Source: Zoogloea sp. (GTDB lineage: Bacteria; Pseudomonadota; Gammaproteobacteria; Burkholderiales; Rhodocyclaceae). From it: 64,000 bases of DNA. Below the pieces are notes generated by a model. It was not told the origin of the DNA. It did no database searches and saw nothing but the letters and a program-made list of their open reading frames with translations. The position numbers and the translations under genes are program-made. Shown here one piece after another: positions 40,580-50,886 of the stretch. Within the stretch, counting starts at the first letter, position 1. The number at the start of each line of letters is the position of its first letter. The stretch spans positions 62,001-126,000 of the forward strand of contig NZ_JAQVCN010000003.1 of assembly GCF_028689785.1 (NCBI RefSeq). Direction: 5' to 3'.

Positions 40580-41457
40580 GTACCCTGAGTCTTCCCCAGC
40601 GCCTCGACGAATACAAAAAGCTGATGCGCCTCGACAAGCCCATCGGCATCCTGCTGCTGCTGTGGCCTACCCTGTGGGCCCTGTGGGTGGCGGGGGCGGG
40701 GCGGCCGGCTTTGGGCGTGGTGATGATCTTTGTGGTCGGCACGGTGTTGATGCGCTCGGCCGGCTGTGTGATCAACGACTACGCCGACAAGGATTTCGAC
40801 GGCCACGTGGAGCGCACCCGCAACCGGCCATTGGCGGCGCAGCGGGTGAGCACCCGGGAGGCCCTGCTGCTGGCGGCCGGGCTGGCGCTGCTGTCTTTCC
40901 TGCTGGTGCTGCCCCTGAATGGCCTGACCGTCGCCCTCAGCGTGCCGGCGGTGTTCCTGGCCGGCAGCTACCCCTTCACCAAGCGCTTCCTGGCCATCCC
41001 CCAGGCCTACCTGGGCATCGCCTTCGGCTTCGGCATCCCCATGGCCTTCGCTGCCTTGCAGGGCGAAGTGCCGCTGGAGGCCTGGGTGATGCTGCTGGCC
41101 AACGTGTTCTGGGCAGTGGCCTATGACACGGAGTACGCCATGGTGGATCGCCCGGATGACCTGAAGATCGGCATCAAGACCTCGGCCATCACCTTTGGGC
41201 GCTTCGACGTGGCGGCCGTTATGGCCTGCTATGGCCTGACGCTGCTCCTGCTCGGCTGGGTGGGGTTGGCGACCGGCGGAGGGATGTTCTTTCTGACCGG
41301 GCTGGCGGTGGCCGCCGGCATCATGGCCTATCACTACACCCTGATCCGCGGGCGTGAGCGCCCCAAGTGCTTCAAGGCCTTCCTTCACAACAACTGGGTG
41401 GGGGCGGTGATATTTGCTGGGTGGGTGGTGGACTACCTGCTCAGGCCGGCTGCGTGA
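40576..41457 (+). CDS. ubiA: 4-hydroxybenzoate octaprenyltransferase
   Basis: The 293-residue membrane protein has eight to nine helices and both prenyl-diphosphate-binding aspartate motifs, NDYADKDFD in the first half and [13 protein letters not shown] in the second. It attaches the prenyl tail to 4-hydroxybenzoate in the inner membrane. The ATGA overlap with ubiC defines the start. A longer frame from 39874 only reads over ubiC in another frame. Confidence 0.95.
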   Translation: MSTLSLPQRLDEYKKLMRLDKPIGILLLLWPTLWALWVAGAGRPALGVVMIFVVGTVLMRSAGCVINDYADKDFDGHVERTRNRPLAAQRVSTREALLLAAGLALLSFLLVLPLNGLTVALSVPAVFLAGSYPFTKRFLAIPQAYLGIAFGFGIPMAFAALQGEVPLEAWVMLLANVFWAVAYDTEYAMVDRPDDLKIGIKTSAITFGRFDVAAVMACYGLTLLLLGWVGLATGGGMFFLTGLAVAAGIMAYHYTLIRGRERPKCFKAFLHNNWVGAVIFAGWVVDYLLRPAA

Positions 41458-41469
41458 GGCAGTCCCGGG

Positions 41470-42753
41470 TCAGCGCTTGCGTGCCCGGGCATTGTGCATC
41501 AGGGGTTCCAGCAGGGCGACGGTGCGTGCCGTGGCGCCCCGGTGGCTGCGGGCGAAGTTGCGCCCCGCCGCGCCCATGGCCTTGCGTTGCACCGGATTGT
41601 TGATGATCTCCAGGGCCAGGCCGAGTCCGTGTTCCAGGTTGTCGGCCCGTTGGGCGGCCCCGGCCTCGATGGCCTGCTCGCACACCGCCTTGAAGTTGAA
41701 GGTGTGCGGCCCCACCACCACCGGGCAGCCCACGGCGCTGGCTTCGATGGGGTTCTGGCCGCCGAGCTTCTCCCACGAGCCGCCGATCAGGGCGGTGTCG
41801 GCGGCGGCGTAATAGGCATACATCTCGCCCATCGAGTCCCCCAGCCAGACTTGCGTGTCCGCCATCACCGGGGTGTCTGCGGAGCGGCGCTGCAGTTTGA
41901 GCCCGCTCCGGCTCACCAGTCTGGCAACCTCGTCGAAGCGTTGAGGGTGGCGTGGCACCAGCACGAGCAATACCTCCGGCGGGCAGTGGCGGGCGAAGGC
42001 TTCGAGCAGGGGGCCTTCCTCGCCTTCGCGGGTGCTGGCGGCAAGCAGGGTCTGGCGTGGGCCGATGCGGTTGCGGAACTCGTTGCCCAGCGTCAGCAGC
42101 GCTTCCGGGGGCGTGATGTCGAACTTGATGTTGCCGGTGACCTCCAGCAGGCGGGCGCCCAGGGTGCTCAGGCGGCGGCCGTCGGCGTCGGTCTGGGCGC
42201 CGATGGCCGACAGGTGGGCGAAGGCATCCCGGGCCAGGCTGCCGGCGCGCCGGTAGCCCCGGGCGGAGCGCTCCGACAGCCGTGCATTGACCATGGCCAG
42301 CGGCGTGCCGGTGCGGCGGCAGCCCTCCACCAGATTGGGCCACAGTTCGGTTTCCATCAGCACCCCGATACGTGGGCGGAAGTGGCGCAGGAAGCGCGCC
42401 ACGGCCCAGGGAAAATCGTAGGGCAGATAGACGCTCTGCACCCGCGGGGCCAGCTCACCAAAGATCTCGGCGGCGGTGGCCCGACCGGTGGGGGTCATGT
42501 GAGTCAACAGCAGGCTGCAGTCGGGGTGGGCGTCGAGCAGTGCGTGCACCAGCGGCGCGCTGGCCCGGGTCTCGCCCACCGATACGGCGTGCAGCCAGAT
42601 GAGGGGGCCGGCCATGGAGGTGGGGTAACGCCCGAAGCGCTCCCCCACGTGCTGCAGGTACTCGGGTTGGCGGCGCGCACGCCAGGCCAGGCGCAGACCG
42701 ATCAGCGGTGTGGCCAGATACCAGAGTGCGGTGTACAGAAATCGGAGGATCAA
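41470..42753 (-). CDS. waaA: 3-deoxy-D-manno-octulosonic acid (Kdo) transferase
   Basis: With a TTG start at 42753 the product has 427 residues, the usual WaaA length. It shows an N-terminal membrane helix (LRFLYTALWYLATPLIGLRL), the catalytic-glutamate region HAVSVGETRASAPLV, MTPTGRATA, and the C-terminal IGGSWEKLGGQNPIEASA for CMP-Kdo binding. It adds Kdo to lipid A. No ATG or GTG fits this length; the frame stays open to 42990 but the extra residues are not WaaA-like. A TATACT at 42790-42785 may be the -10. It converges with ubiA. Confidence 0.9.
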   Translation of the reverse strand: MILRFLYTALWYLATPLIGLRLAWRARRQPEYLQHVGERFGRYPTSMAGPLIWLHAVSVGETRASAPLVHALLDAHPDCSLLLTHMTPTGRATAAEIFGELAPRVQSVYLPYDFPWAVARFLRHFRPRIGVLMETELWPNLVEGCRRTGTPLAMVNARLSERSARGYRRAGSLARDAFAHLSAIGAQTDADGRRLSTLGARLLEVTGNIKFDITPPEALLTLGNEFRNRIGPRQTLLAASTREGEEGPLLEAFARHCPPEVLLVLVPRHPQRFDEVARLVSRSGLKLQRRSADTPVMADTQVWLGDSMGEMYAYYAAADTALIGGSWEKLGGQNPIEASAVGCPVVVGPHTFNFKAVCEQAIEAGAAQRADNLEHGLGLALEIINNPVQRKAMGAAGRNFARSHRGATARTVALLEPLMHNARARKR

Positions 42754-42943
42754 GGGGGGCGCCGAGGGCTTGCTGGAGCGCGAAAGTATAACGGTCGTTA
42801 CAGACGACACGTTCGCGGAGGGGAGCCGATTTACCCTGACATGCTCCCGTGAGAAAATGCTGGGCTGCTGATGGCGTAGCCGGGCATCTTTGCACTCCGG
42901 TCCCGCCTTGCCTGCTTTCCACAACTTCGAGTACCCCGCGATC

Positions 42944-43951
42944 ATGAAAATTCTCGTTACCGGCGCTGCCGGATTCATCGGCATGCACACCAGCCAGCTC
43001 TTGCTGGCGCGAGGCGATCAGGTGGTCGGTCTCGACAACCTCAATGATTACTACGACGTCCAGCTCAAGCACGACCGGCTGGCCCGCCTGACCCCCCACG
43101 AGAACTTCCGCTTCGTGAAGATGGACGTGGCCGACAACGACGGCATGGCCAGGCTGTTTGCCGAAGAGAAGTTCGACAAGGTGATCCACCTGGCCGCCCA
43201 GGCCGGCGTGCGCTACTCCCTGGTCAATCCCCAGGCCTATGTGGAAAGCAACCTGGTGGGCTTCATGAACATCCTGGAAGGCTGCCGTCACAGCAAGGTC
43301 AAGCACCTGGTCTATGCCTCCAGCTCCAGCGTGTATGGCGGCAACACCCGCATGCCCTTCTCGGAGCACGACAGTGTCGATCACCCGGTGAGCATGTACG
43401 CGGCCACCAAGAAGGCCAACGAGCTGATGGCCCACACCTACAGCCACCTGTTTGGTCTGCCCACCACCGGCCTGCGCTTCTTCACCGTGTATGGCCCGTG
43501 GGGCCGTCCCGACATGGCTCTGTTCCTGTTCACCAAGGCCATCCTTGAGGGCAAGCCCATCGACGTGTTCAACCACGGCAAGATGAAGCGTGACTTCACC
43601 TACGTGGACGACATCGTTCAGGGCGTCATCAAGACCCTCGACCACACCGCCGAGCCCGATGCTGCCTACAACGCCGATCAGCCCAACCCCAGCACCAGCA
43701 ACGTGCCTTACCGGGTGTTCAACATCGGCAATAACAACCCGGTGGAGTTGATGGCCTTTGTCGAGGCCATCGAGAACGCCCTGGGCAAGCAGGCCGAGAA
43801 GAACTTCCTGCCCCTGCAGGACGGCGACGTGCCGGCCACCTACGCCAACACCGATGCCCTCAACGCCTGGACCGGCTTCGTGCCGGCCACCCCGGTGCCC
43901 GTGGGCATCGGCCGCTTCGTCGAGTGGTATCGCGGCTACTACGGCAAGTAA
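42944..43951 (+). CDS. NAD-dependent epimerase, probable UDP-glucuronate 4-epimerase
   Basis: The 335-residue product is an extended short-chain dehydrogenase: [20 protein letters not shown] at the N-terminus, SSSSVYGG, and the catalytic YAATK in [11 protein letters not shown]. The [16 protein letters not shown] segment and the [20 protein letters not shown] stretch are typical of UDP-glucuronate 4-epimerases, which make UDP-galacturonate. It supplies sugars for lipopolysaccharide or capsule. The start at 42944 is set by the Rossmann motif. It is divergent from waaA. Confidence 0.9.
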   Translation: MKILVTGAAGFIGMHTSQLLLARGDQVVGLDNLNDYYDVQLKHDRLARLTPHENFRFVKMDVADNDGMARLFAEEKFDKVIHLAAQAGVRYSLVNPQAYVESNLVGFMNILEGCRHSKVKHLVYASSSSVYGGNTRMPFSEHDSVDHPVSMYAATKKANELMAHTYSHLFGLPTTGLRFFTVYGPWGRPDMALFLFTKAILEGKPIDVFNHGKMKRDFTYVDDIVQGVIKTLDHTAEPDAAYNADQPNPSTSNVPYRVFNIGNNNPVELMAFVEAIENALGKQAEKNFLPLQDGDVPATYANTDALNAWTGFVPATPVPVGIGRFVEWYRGYYGK

Positions 43952-44048
43952 CGTGCTTGCTGAGGGCCCTGTCCTCGGCTGCCGTTTGCTGTGGGGCCCG
44001 TCGTGGATCGGTTAAACTACGAACTGATTCACGATCGGGTTCTTTGGA

Positions 44049-46514
44049 ATGCGGAAAATTGGGTATCGCTTCGGCTTGTTGCTGGGCTTGGGCCTTTTGG
44101 CGAGTTGTCCTGGTGTTGCGTTTTCCCAGCGGGTTGAATGGGAAACGCTCAATGCCGATGTGGCCCGGCTGGACAATCAGGGGCGTTACAGTCAGGCACG
44201 GATCCTGGCGTCGCGTGCGCTGGACGTGGCTGCGCGGAATTACCCCGCCACAGACCCGCGAGTTGCCACATCCCTGAGCAATCTTGCGGCGATCCACTAT
44301 CGGGAAGGTGATTATTCACGCTCCCTGTCCCTGTACCGGCAAGCACTGGCGATTCAAAAAGAACAGCCGACCCGCAATTCTGCCGAGATCGCCGTGCTTT
44401 TGAACAGCATTGGCGCGGTTTTGCTTGAAACCGGGCGTTATTCGGAGGCGACAGATTCCCTTGAGGATGCCCTCTTCCTGCGCGAGAAGTTGCGTGGAGA
44501 TGTGCGCCTGGACGGCGTTGCCAGTGTGTTACATAACCTTGGTGGGGTGAGCAAGGCTCAGGGCTCTTTCGCTGCGGCCAACAGCCTGTTTGGCAAAGCC
44601 GAGAAAATCCGTGTCCAGTTGTACGGAGAATCGAGCCTCAAGGTGATCGATACCCGCCTGTCCCTGGCCGACATGTATCGGCAGCAGGGGCGTTATTCGA
44701 TCGCCAAGTTGTTCCTCAACGATGCGGTGGTTGATCTCGACAAGCTGGTTGGGCCAAGCCATCCTGATACGCTAAGTGCGCGGGCTGATCTGGCCAGTGT
44801 CGAAATGGAGTCTGGCAACTTGTTGGTTGCCGAACGGCTGTTCAACTCCGTGCAGAAGGGCCTGGAGGAGCGGCTTGGGGTTGAGCACCCGCGGGTTGCG
44901 GTCCTCCGCGGTTTCATGGGGGAACTCCAGCGGGAGCTCGGGAATCACGAAGCTGCTGAGAAACTGCTGGTCTCCTCGTTTGATACGCTCAGCCGGGTGC
45001 TCGGGGGGGCGCATCCGACTACCGCTCTGGCTCAGGAGCGTTTGGCTCGTCTTCGCCTGGAGCAAGGGAGGCTCAATGAGGCTGCAGGGCTGGCGAGGGC
45101 CGCATCACTTACCCGGCGCGAAACGCTTGGTGAACGTCACCCCGCGTTGGCGGCATCCTATGTTTTGAGTGGCAAGCTTGCCTTGGCTCAGGGTTTGCCG
45201 GCTGCAGACATCGACGATGATGCCGAGCGAGCGTTGGCGATTGTTCGTTTTGCCTTTGAGGGAGACCACCCGCTGGCCCTGGAAGCTTTTCGTTTGAAGG
45301 CTCGTGCTGCGATGTCGACGGGTGATCATGCAGATGCAGCCCGGCGCTACACCGAAATGCTGCCTCTGGCCGAGCGCCTGTATGTGCCGGACTCGCTGCC
45401 GATCGCCAGGTTGCATCTAGGGAGAGGGGAGGCGCTGCTGGCGCAGGGGGACGAGGCCAATGCGGTAAGCGATATCACCCGCGCTCTGAACGTTTACAAA
45501 AATGTGCTGGGTTCTGACAGTCCGTTGCTGGAGGAGCCCCTGCTGCTCGCTGCGCAGATCAAGAAACGGGAGCTGCAGGAGGAGTCCCTGCGCAATCTGC
45601 TGAGCCTCAGGGAGAAACGTTACGGTGTCGAGAGTGGAAAGGCTTTCGATGCCGCAGAGCGGCTTGCGGACTTTCTCGTCAGCGAGCGCCGTTATGTGGA
45701 AGCGCGTCCGATTTACCTTCGCCTGTTGAAGGCATGGCAACCTTTGCTGCTTGATCAGTTCGCCGTATACGGAGAGCGGTACAGGCGGCTTATTGATGTG
45801 CTGAAGGCTAACGGAGACTATGCCGAGGCACAGACCGCTCTGGTTGCCTTGTTGCCTGCCGCAACGAAGACGCTCGGCGAGGAAAGTCCTTTTGTGCTGG
45901 ATCTGCATTATTTGCGGCCTGAACTCCTTGCTCTTGAGAAGCGTTACGCCGAAGCGGAGGCCGCATACACATCCCTGCTCAGTTGGCGTGAGCAGAAGCT
46001 CGGCACTTCGACGCTGCCTGTGATCGGCTTGCTTGCCAACAACCTGGCGGAGGTGTGCCGACTGCAGGGCGCATACGATCGGGCCAATGCCAACTACCGC
46101 AAGGCCTTGTCGGCCTACTCAGCGTCGTTGAATGAGGTCCACCCGTTCGTTGCCACTGTTGAGCGAAACTTTGGCCTCTCCCTGTTTCAGCAGAAGCGCT
46201 TCCGGGAGGCGCAAAGTCACTTCAAAGCGGCTCTCCAGATTCAGGAAATGGCGGTTCCCCCAATCCCTGTCGAGATCGGGCTTACGTTGCAGCTTCTGAC
46301 CGAGACAGCGATTGCTGAGAAGGAATACGTGGTTGCCGAGGAGTATCTTGCCAAGGCATACCTGGTTTCCAGGAAGCTCGAGGATCGGGCACTGCTGAAG
46401 AGTCTGGCGAACGTCTTCGATACGCTGGCTGGTGCCAAGGATGCGGGGGATGCTTCCAGCGTAAAGCGTCTGCGCGACCGGGCGGCCGAGCTTAGGGCTC
46501 GTAGTGGAAAGTGA
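44049..46514 (+). CDS. Exported TPR-repeat protein
   Basis: The 821-residue product has a signal sequence (GLLLGLGLLASCPGVAFSQ) and then an almost unbroken series of tetratricopeptide repeats of the kinesin-light-chain type, for example SLSNLAAIHYREGDYSRSLSLYRQALAI and later NNLAEVCRLQGAYDRANANYRKAL. It would be a periplasmic or membrane-attached scaffold; the ASC could be a lipobox (LLASC). It lies directly before gspE on the same strand with a 51-base gap, so it may serve the secretion system, but no known Gsp subunit has this form. Confidence 0.87.
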   Translation: MRKIGYRFGLLLGLGLLASCPGVAFSQRVEWETLNADVARLDNQGRYSQARILASRALDVAARNYPATDPRVATSLSNLAAIHYREGDYSRSLSLYRQALAIQKEQPTRNSAEIAVLLNSIGAVLLETGRYSEATDSLEDALFLREKLRGDVRLDGVASVLHNLGGVSKAQGSFAAANSLFGKAEKIRVQLYGESSLKVIDTRLSLADMYRQQGRYSIAKLFLNDAVVDLDKLVGPSHPDTLSARADLASVEMESGNLLVAERLFNSVQKGLEERLGVEHPRVAVLRGFMGELQRELGNHEAAEKLLVSSFDTLSRVLGGAHPTTALAQERLARLRLEQGRLNEAAGLARAASLTRRETLGERHPALAASYVLSGKLALAQGLPAADIDDDAERALAIVRFAFEGDHPLALEAFRLKARAAMSTGDHADAARRYTEMLPLAERLYVPDSLPIARLHLGRGEALLAQGDEANAVSDITRALNVYKNVLGSDSPLLEEPLLLAAQIKKRELQEESLRNLLSLREKRYGVESGKAFDAAERLADFLVSERRYVEARPIYLRLLKAWQPLLLDQFAVYGERYRRLIDVLKANGDYAEAQTALVALLPAATKTLGEESPFVLDLHYLRPELLALEKRYAEAEAAYTSLLSWREQKLGTSTLPVIGLLANNLAEVCRLQGAYDRANANYRKALSAYSASLNEVHPFVATVERNFGLSLFQQKRFREAQSHFKAALQIQEMAVPPIPVEIGLTLQLLTETAIAEKEYVVAEEYLAKAYLVSRKLEDRALLKSLANVFDTLAGAKDAGDASSVKRLRDRAAELRARSGK

Positions 46515-46565
46515 TGGGAGAGGCCAGGGTTGGGGCCAGGCTTGGTGTCACCATGATGAAACACG

Positions 46566-48305
46566 ATGAGCATTCAGGGCGGTGTCATGGCAGTTGACAG
46601 TGAAGTGCAGTCTGATAGGCGCATCGGGCAGTTGCTCGTGGCTGCGAGCAAGCTTTCGCAGCGGGATCTCGATCACGCTCTGGCCGCCCAGAAACAGATG
46701 ACGGATCTGTTGGGGCGCGTGCTGGTGCGGCTTGGCGTGGTGTCTGAGCGTGATGTGGCCGACGCTCTGGTTGAGCAGCTGGGTATTCCGCTGGTGACCT
46801 CCGATGCTTTCCCGGAAGAGGTCGTCCAGGTGCCCGGCGTGTCGTCTGACTACTTCAAGGCCCACAGGGTTTTACCACTGTCCTGTGACGGGGCTGTTCT
46901 CCGGGTCATGATGGGGGTGCCGCAGGATCTTTTTCGCCGTAAGGCCCTGGCGCTTGCCTCCGGATTGGAGGTGGTGCCGTTTCTTGGCCTGGAGTCCGAG
47001 ATTGAGGGTGCTCTTGATCGACTGTATTCCGCCCAGGACGTTGAGGATCCGGATGCAGGAGACGATGAAGCTTTCTCCGGCGGGCAGGCGGGTAGCGAGT
47101 TTGTCGAGCACCTCAAGGATCTTGCCTCCGAAGCGCCCATCATCCGGCTTGTGAATCATGCGGTATCCAGGGTCATTGATCTGCGCGCTTCGGACATTCA
47201 CATTGAGCCGTACGAGGATGTCTTGCATATCCGCTACCGAGTGGATGGCGTCCTGGTGCAGTCCGAGGCCCATCCTCCTGAGCTGGCGGCTGCCATCACT
47301 TCGCGAATCAAGTTGCTGGCGCACCTAAATATTGCCGAGCGTCGCTTGCCGCAGGACGGACGGATCAAGACACGAGTCAAGGGGCGGGAGCTGGATCTGC
47401 GGGTGTCCACTCTTCCCACGGTTCATGGCGAGAGCGTGGTGATGCGGGTGCTTGATCGATCAAGCATTCGTTTGAGCCTGGAGGACATGGGGTTTTCGCG
47501 GGATACGCTGGATGGTTACAAGGCCATGCTTGATAAGCCCCATGGAATCCTTTTGGTGACCGGGCCGACGGGTTCAGGCAAGACGACCACACTGTATGCA
47601 TCCTTGGCCAAGCTGGATGCAGTGTCGATGAAAATCCTCACTGTCGAGGATCCCGTCGAGTATCAGCTGGACCGGGTCAATCAGGTGCATGTTCAGCCGC
47701 AGATCGGCCTGACGTTTGCTCACGCCTTGCGTTCGATCCTGCGGCAGGATCCGGACATCATCATGATTGGGGAAATGCGCGATTCGGAGACCGCCCAGAT
47801 AGCGGTTCAGTCGGCATTGACGGGGCACCTGGTGCTGTCGACCTTGCATACCAACACTGCCGCGGGCGCGATTGTGCGTCTTGAAGACATGGGGGTGGAG
47901 CGGTATCTCATCACTTCTTCGGTCAACGGGGTGTTGGCCCAGCGCCTTGTCAGGACGCTTTGTACCAGTTGCCGGCGGGAAGTGCCTGTGACGGAGGAGG
48001 TGTGGGTGCGTTCGGGTCTGGTCCGGTTTGCACCGGAGGGCGAGCGGAAGCTCTACTCTGCACCGGGGTGTCCGGCTTGCAATCACTCGGGGTACAGGGG
48101 GCGCACCTCCATCCACGAACTGTTCATTCTCGATGGCGATGCGCACGATGCAATCTTGAGTGGGGCTGACGCAACAACCCTTCACAACGTCGCCCGCAAG
48201 GGAGGCATGCTGACGCTCTACGAGGACGGATTGAGGAAGGTGCTGCAAGGGGTAACGTCCCTCGAAGAGTTGATGCGCGCGACACACGATCAGATCAATG
48301 CCTGA
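46566..48305 (+). CDS. gspE: Type II secretion ATPase GspE
   Basis: The 579-residue product has an N-terminal T2SSE domain (residues ~10-160), Walker A GPTGSGKTTTLY, the Asp-box and Walker B region DPDIIMIGEMRD, the His-box LSTLHTNTA, and the zinc-binding tetracysteine CTSC...CPAC. It drives pseudopilus assembly from the cytoplasmic face. An ATG at 46587 is an alternative start. The stop overlaps the gspF start. Confidence 0.95.
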   Translation: MSIQGGVMAVDSEVQSDRRIGQLLVAASKLSQRDLDHALAAQKQMTDLLGRVLVRLGVVSERDVADALVEQLGIPLVTSDAFPEEVVQVPGVSSDYFKAHRVLPLSCDGAVLRVMMGVPQDLFRRKALALASGLEVVPFLGLESEIEGALDRLYSAQDVEDPDAGDDEAFSGGQAGSEFVEHLKDLASEAPIIRLVNHAVSRVIDLRASDIHIEPYEDVLHIRYRVDGVLVQSEAHPPELAAAITSRIKLLAHLNIAERRLPQDGRIKTRVKGRELDLRVSTLPTVHGESVVMRVLDRSSIRLSLEDMGFSRDTLDGYKAMLDKPHGILLVTGPTGSGKTTTLYASLAKLDAVSMKILTVEDPVEYQLDRVNQVHVQPQIGLTFAHALRSILRQDPDIIMIGEMRDSETAQIAVQSALTGHLVLSTLHTNTAAGAIVRLEDMGVERYLITSSVNGVLAQRLVRTLCTSCRREVPVTEEVWVRSGLVRFAPEGERKLYSAPGCPACNHSGYRGRTSIHELFILDGDAHDAILSGADATTLHNVARKGGMLTLYEDGLRKVLQGVTSLEELMRATHDQINA

Positions 48306-49551
48306 GTTTCAGTACCTGGCTTCGAATCGTGAGGGAGCGTCAGTTTCCGGGAGTCTTGACGCAGAGTCTCTTGCTGCTGCCGAGGCTCGCTTACGCGCGA
48401 TGGGGCTCGTCCCTATCAAGGTCCGTGCAGGAAGCAAAGCTCGAGTACCTGCGCTGTCGCAGGGTGCTGCGGCAGGAAATTCATGGCCTTCACGCCTGGG
48501 CACTCGCCGGGACAAAGGGGTCGGCCCGGAGGATGTGGCAAGCCTCACGAGTGAGCTTGCCGTCATGCTCAAGGCCGGGCTCCCCCTTGATCGTGCTGTA
48601 CGCGTGATGGTTCAGATGGGGGGGCGCCCCGCGGTTGTTGAAGTCCTTGAGCAGATGCTTGCTTCCATCAAGGGGGGCAAGAGCTTCAGTGTTGCGTTGA
48701 GCGCCCATCATGCCCTTTTCGGGGATTTCTACATCAATATGGTGCGTTCAGGCGAGGTCAGCGGGCAGTTGGCAGAAGTGCTGGCTCGACTGTCCGAGCA
48801 CTTGGAGCGAGTCAAGGAGCTGCGCCAGAGTGTGGTATCGGCGTTGATATATCCATCGATCCTCCTCACTGTGGCGATCTTGTCCGTTTTCATGATGTTG
48901 GGCTTTGTTGTCCCACAGTTTGAAACACTTTTCTCCGAGATGGGGGATGCACTGCCGCTTCCGACTCGTGTCATCATTGACCTCGGGCATTTCGTGGCCG
49001 ACTGGGGGCTTGCGATGGCCGTGGGTTTGAGCGGTGTGGCCTTTGTGCTGACTCGCTGGCTCAAGACTCCGGATGGGCGGGTTCACAAAGATCGTTTGCT
49101 GCTTGCCCTGCCGGTGTTGGGGCCGGTGCTCAGAAAATACGAGCTGACGCAGTTCGCCCGTAGTATGGGAACGCTGATAGGCAACGGTGTTCCAATCGTT
49201 ACCGCGCTCCAGATCGCTCTGAGCACGCTGGGTAGTCCCGCCATAAAAGGAGGGCTCGCGTCCCTGGAGCCTGCCGTCAAGCGCGGTGAGCGACTTGCAG
49301 ATGCCCTGGCAAGCACCGGGGTTTTTTCACCACTGGCCCTGAACATGGTGCGGCTGGGTGAAGAGACGGGGCGCCTGGACTCCATGCTGCTGGAGGTTGC
49401 ACGGGTTCAGGATGTGGAGATCCAGACGGGCATCAAGCGAGGTTTGACTCTGCTTGAACCGGCGATGATCCTCGTTCTGGGGGTCGTCATCGCAAGCATC
49501 ATTGTGTCCCTTTTGATGGGCATTTTGTCCGTCAATGATTTGGCCGTTTAA
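48298..49551 (+). CDS. gspF: Type II secretion inner-membrane protein GspF
   Basis: The 417-residue product has two repeated GspF domains and three main membrane helices (around residues 180, 240 and the C-terminus), with the MLKAGLPLDRAVRVM and IGNGVPIVTALQIA segments that mark each repeat. The N-terminal EFQYLASNREGASVSGSLDAES segment is typical. It is the membrane platform for GspE. The start overlaps gspE by eight bases. Confidence 0.95.
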   Translation: MPEFQYLASNREGASVSGSLDAESLAAAEARLRAMGLVPIKVRAGSKARVPALSQGAAAGNSWPSRLGTRRDKGVGPEDVASLTSELAVMLKAGLPLDRAVRVMVQMGGRPAVVEVLEQMLASIKGGKSFSVALSAHHALFGDFYINMVRSGEVSGQLAEVLARLSEHLERVKELRQSVVSALIYPSILLTVAILSVFMMLGFVVPQFETLFSEMGDALPLPTRVIIDLGHFVADWGLAMAVGLSGVAFVLTRWLKTPDGRVHKDRLLLALPVLGPVLRKYELTQFARSMGTLIGNGVPIVTALQIALSTLGSPAIKGGLASLEPAVKRGERLADALASTGVFSPLALNMVRLGEETGRLDSMLLEVARVQDVEIQTGIKRGLTLLEPAMILVLGVVIASIIVSLLMGILSVNDLAV

Positions 49552-49574
49552 TTGAATTTGATCGAAAGACAATC

Positions 49575-50000
49575 ATGAACAGAAGCAGGCAGTCCATTTC
49601 TGGTTTTACTCTCGTTGAATTGCTGGTTGTGTTGGCAATCCTCGGATTGTTGGCCGGGTTGGTTGGCCCGAAGGTGCTGTCCCAGCTGGGTGGCGCCAAG
49701 TCGAAGACTGCAGGTGTACAGGTCAAGGAGCTTGAGGCAGCTGCCGAGGTGTTCAAGTTGAATGTGGGGCGTTATCCCACATCCGCTGAAGGCTTGGGCG
49801 CCCTCATTGCCAAGCCGGCAACCGCGCCTGGTTGGGATGGTCCTTACCTCAAGAAGGGGGAGCTGCCTAAGGATCCCTGGGGGTTCGACTATAAGTATGA
49901 AAGTCCGGGCAAGCACGGTGACATCGATATCTACACTCTTGGTGCCGACAATGCGGTTGGTGGTGAGAAAGAGAATGCGGATGTTGGCAACTGGCAGTAA
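49575..50000 (+). CDS. gspG: Major pseudopilin GspG
   Basis: The 141-residue prepilin has a short basic leader and the cleavage site G-FTLVELLVVLAILGLLAG, followed by the GspG C-terminal pattern with GRYPTSAEGLGALI, DPWGFDYKY and a calcium-loop region ending TLGADNAVGGE. It forms the pseudopilus body. It stands 23 bases behind gspF and has the usual place at the head of the pseudopilin genes. Confidence 0.96.
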   Translation: MNRSRQSISGFTLVELLVVLAILGLLAGLVGPKVLSQLGGAKSKTAGVQVKELEAAAEVFKLNVGRYPTSAEGLGALIAKPATAPGWDGPYLKKGELPKDPWGFDYKYESPGKHGDIDIYTLGADNAVGGEKENADVGNWQ

Positions 50001-50005
50001 GGCTG

Positions 50006-50485
50006 GTGGCGGGGCGGTTGTGTAAGCGGGGGCGGCAGCGTAAGTTCGGCCGGGGCTTCACACTTGTCGAACTGATGGTCGCTATCGCCATCGCGTCGCT
50101 GATGTTGGGTGCAATGCCGCTGGCAGTGATGAAGGTGAGACATGCGGTGGAATACCGGGCAACGGTACGCCACGTGCTGTCCGCGCTTGGAGATGCGAGA
50201 CGTGCTGCAGTGCGCTCGGGTGAGGCACACACCTTTTATGTGGATCTTGAAAAGCGCTCTATGGGTGTAGATCCGGGGAAGTCGCAATCCATACCTTCCG
50301 GCATCGAGATCAGGATGGTCGTTGCAGGCCAGCTCATCGCCCCGGAGGGAAAGGCTGGGATCCGCTTTTATCCTGGCGGTGGCGCTACCGGAGGTAGCGT
50401 GGAAGTGCTTGATCAGCCTGGTCACGGCACGCGTGTGCGCGTCGACTGGCTGCTGGGAAGGCTGTCTCAAGAAGCTTTGTTATGA
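50006..50485 (+). CDS. gspH: Minor pseudopilin GspH
   Basis: The 159-residue product has a basic leader ending RG, then FTLVELMVAIAIASLMLGA as the cleaved prepilin helix, and a beta-rich C-terminal domain with the GspH/FimT pattern. The start is a GTG at 50006, five bases after the gspG stop. The stop overlaps the gspI start as ATGA. It is assigned by position between G and I and by the FimT-like C-terminus. Confidence 0.85.
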   Translation: MAGRLCKRGRQRKFGRGFTLVELMVAIAIASLMLGAMPLAVMKVRHAVEYRATVRHVLSALGDARRAAVRSGEAHTFYVDLEKRSMGVDPGKSQSIPSGIEIRMVVAGQLIAPEGKAGIRFYPGGGATGGSVEVLDQPGHGTRVRVDWLLGRLSQEALL

Positions 50486-50886
50486 GGGAGGGTCGTGTTC
50501 CGCTTGCCCGAAGGCAACGGGGGGTTTCGCTGATTGAGGTGCTGGCGGCCTTTTCGATCATGGCCTTCTCATTGGCGGTTCTCTATAGCGCATTGAGCAC
50601 GAGCATCCGTTCAGTCAGATCTGTGGAAAGGCTCGACAGGGCTGTCGGTCTGGCGGAGCGCCTGGTCACTCGTTTCGACCTTGCGCCCAAAGGAGGGTGG
50701 CAGGAGTCGGGGCAGCAGGATGACGGGTACTCCTGGGCAGTGGTGATGACCTTGCTCCCCTCTGAAGTCGATCCCCCCGTTGTTCCTCTTTACCACCTCA
50801 GCGTCCGTATCGAATGGGTCGATGGTGGGCGCAACAAGCTCTTTGGCCTGGATACGGTCGTGCCTGAGAAGGTAGGCCTGCTGTGA
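50482..50886 (+). CDS. gspI: Minor pseudopilin GspI
   Basis: The 134-residue prepilin shows G-VSLIEVLAAFSIMAFSLAVLYSA after a basic leader and a short C-terminal domain. The EVLAAF variant of the N-terminal motif is typical of GspI. It is part of the I-J-K tip complex. Both ends overlap the neighbouring genes by four bases. Confidence 0.87.
   Translation: MREGRVPLARRQRGVSLIEVLAAFSIMAFSLAVLYSALSTSIRSVRSVERLDRAVGLAERLVTRFDLAPKGGWQESGQQDDGYSWAVVMTLLPSEVDPPVVPLYHLSVRIEWVDGGRNKLFGLDTVVPEKVGLL

Noticed and set aside
41494-42852. 452-codon plus-strand frame
   Set aside because: It is antisense to waaA and has no protein-like motifs.
42455-43645. 396-codon minus-strand frame
   Set aside because: It is antisense to the epimerase gene.
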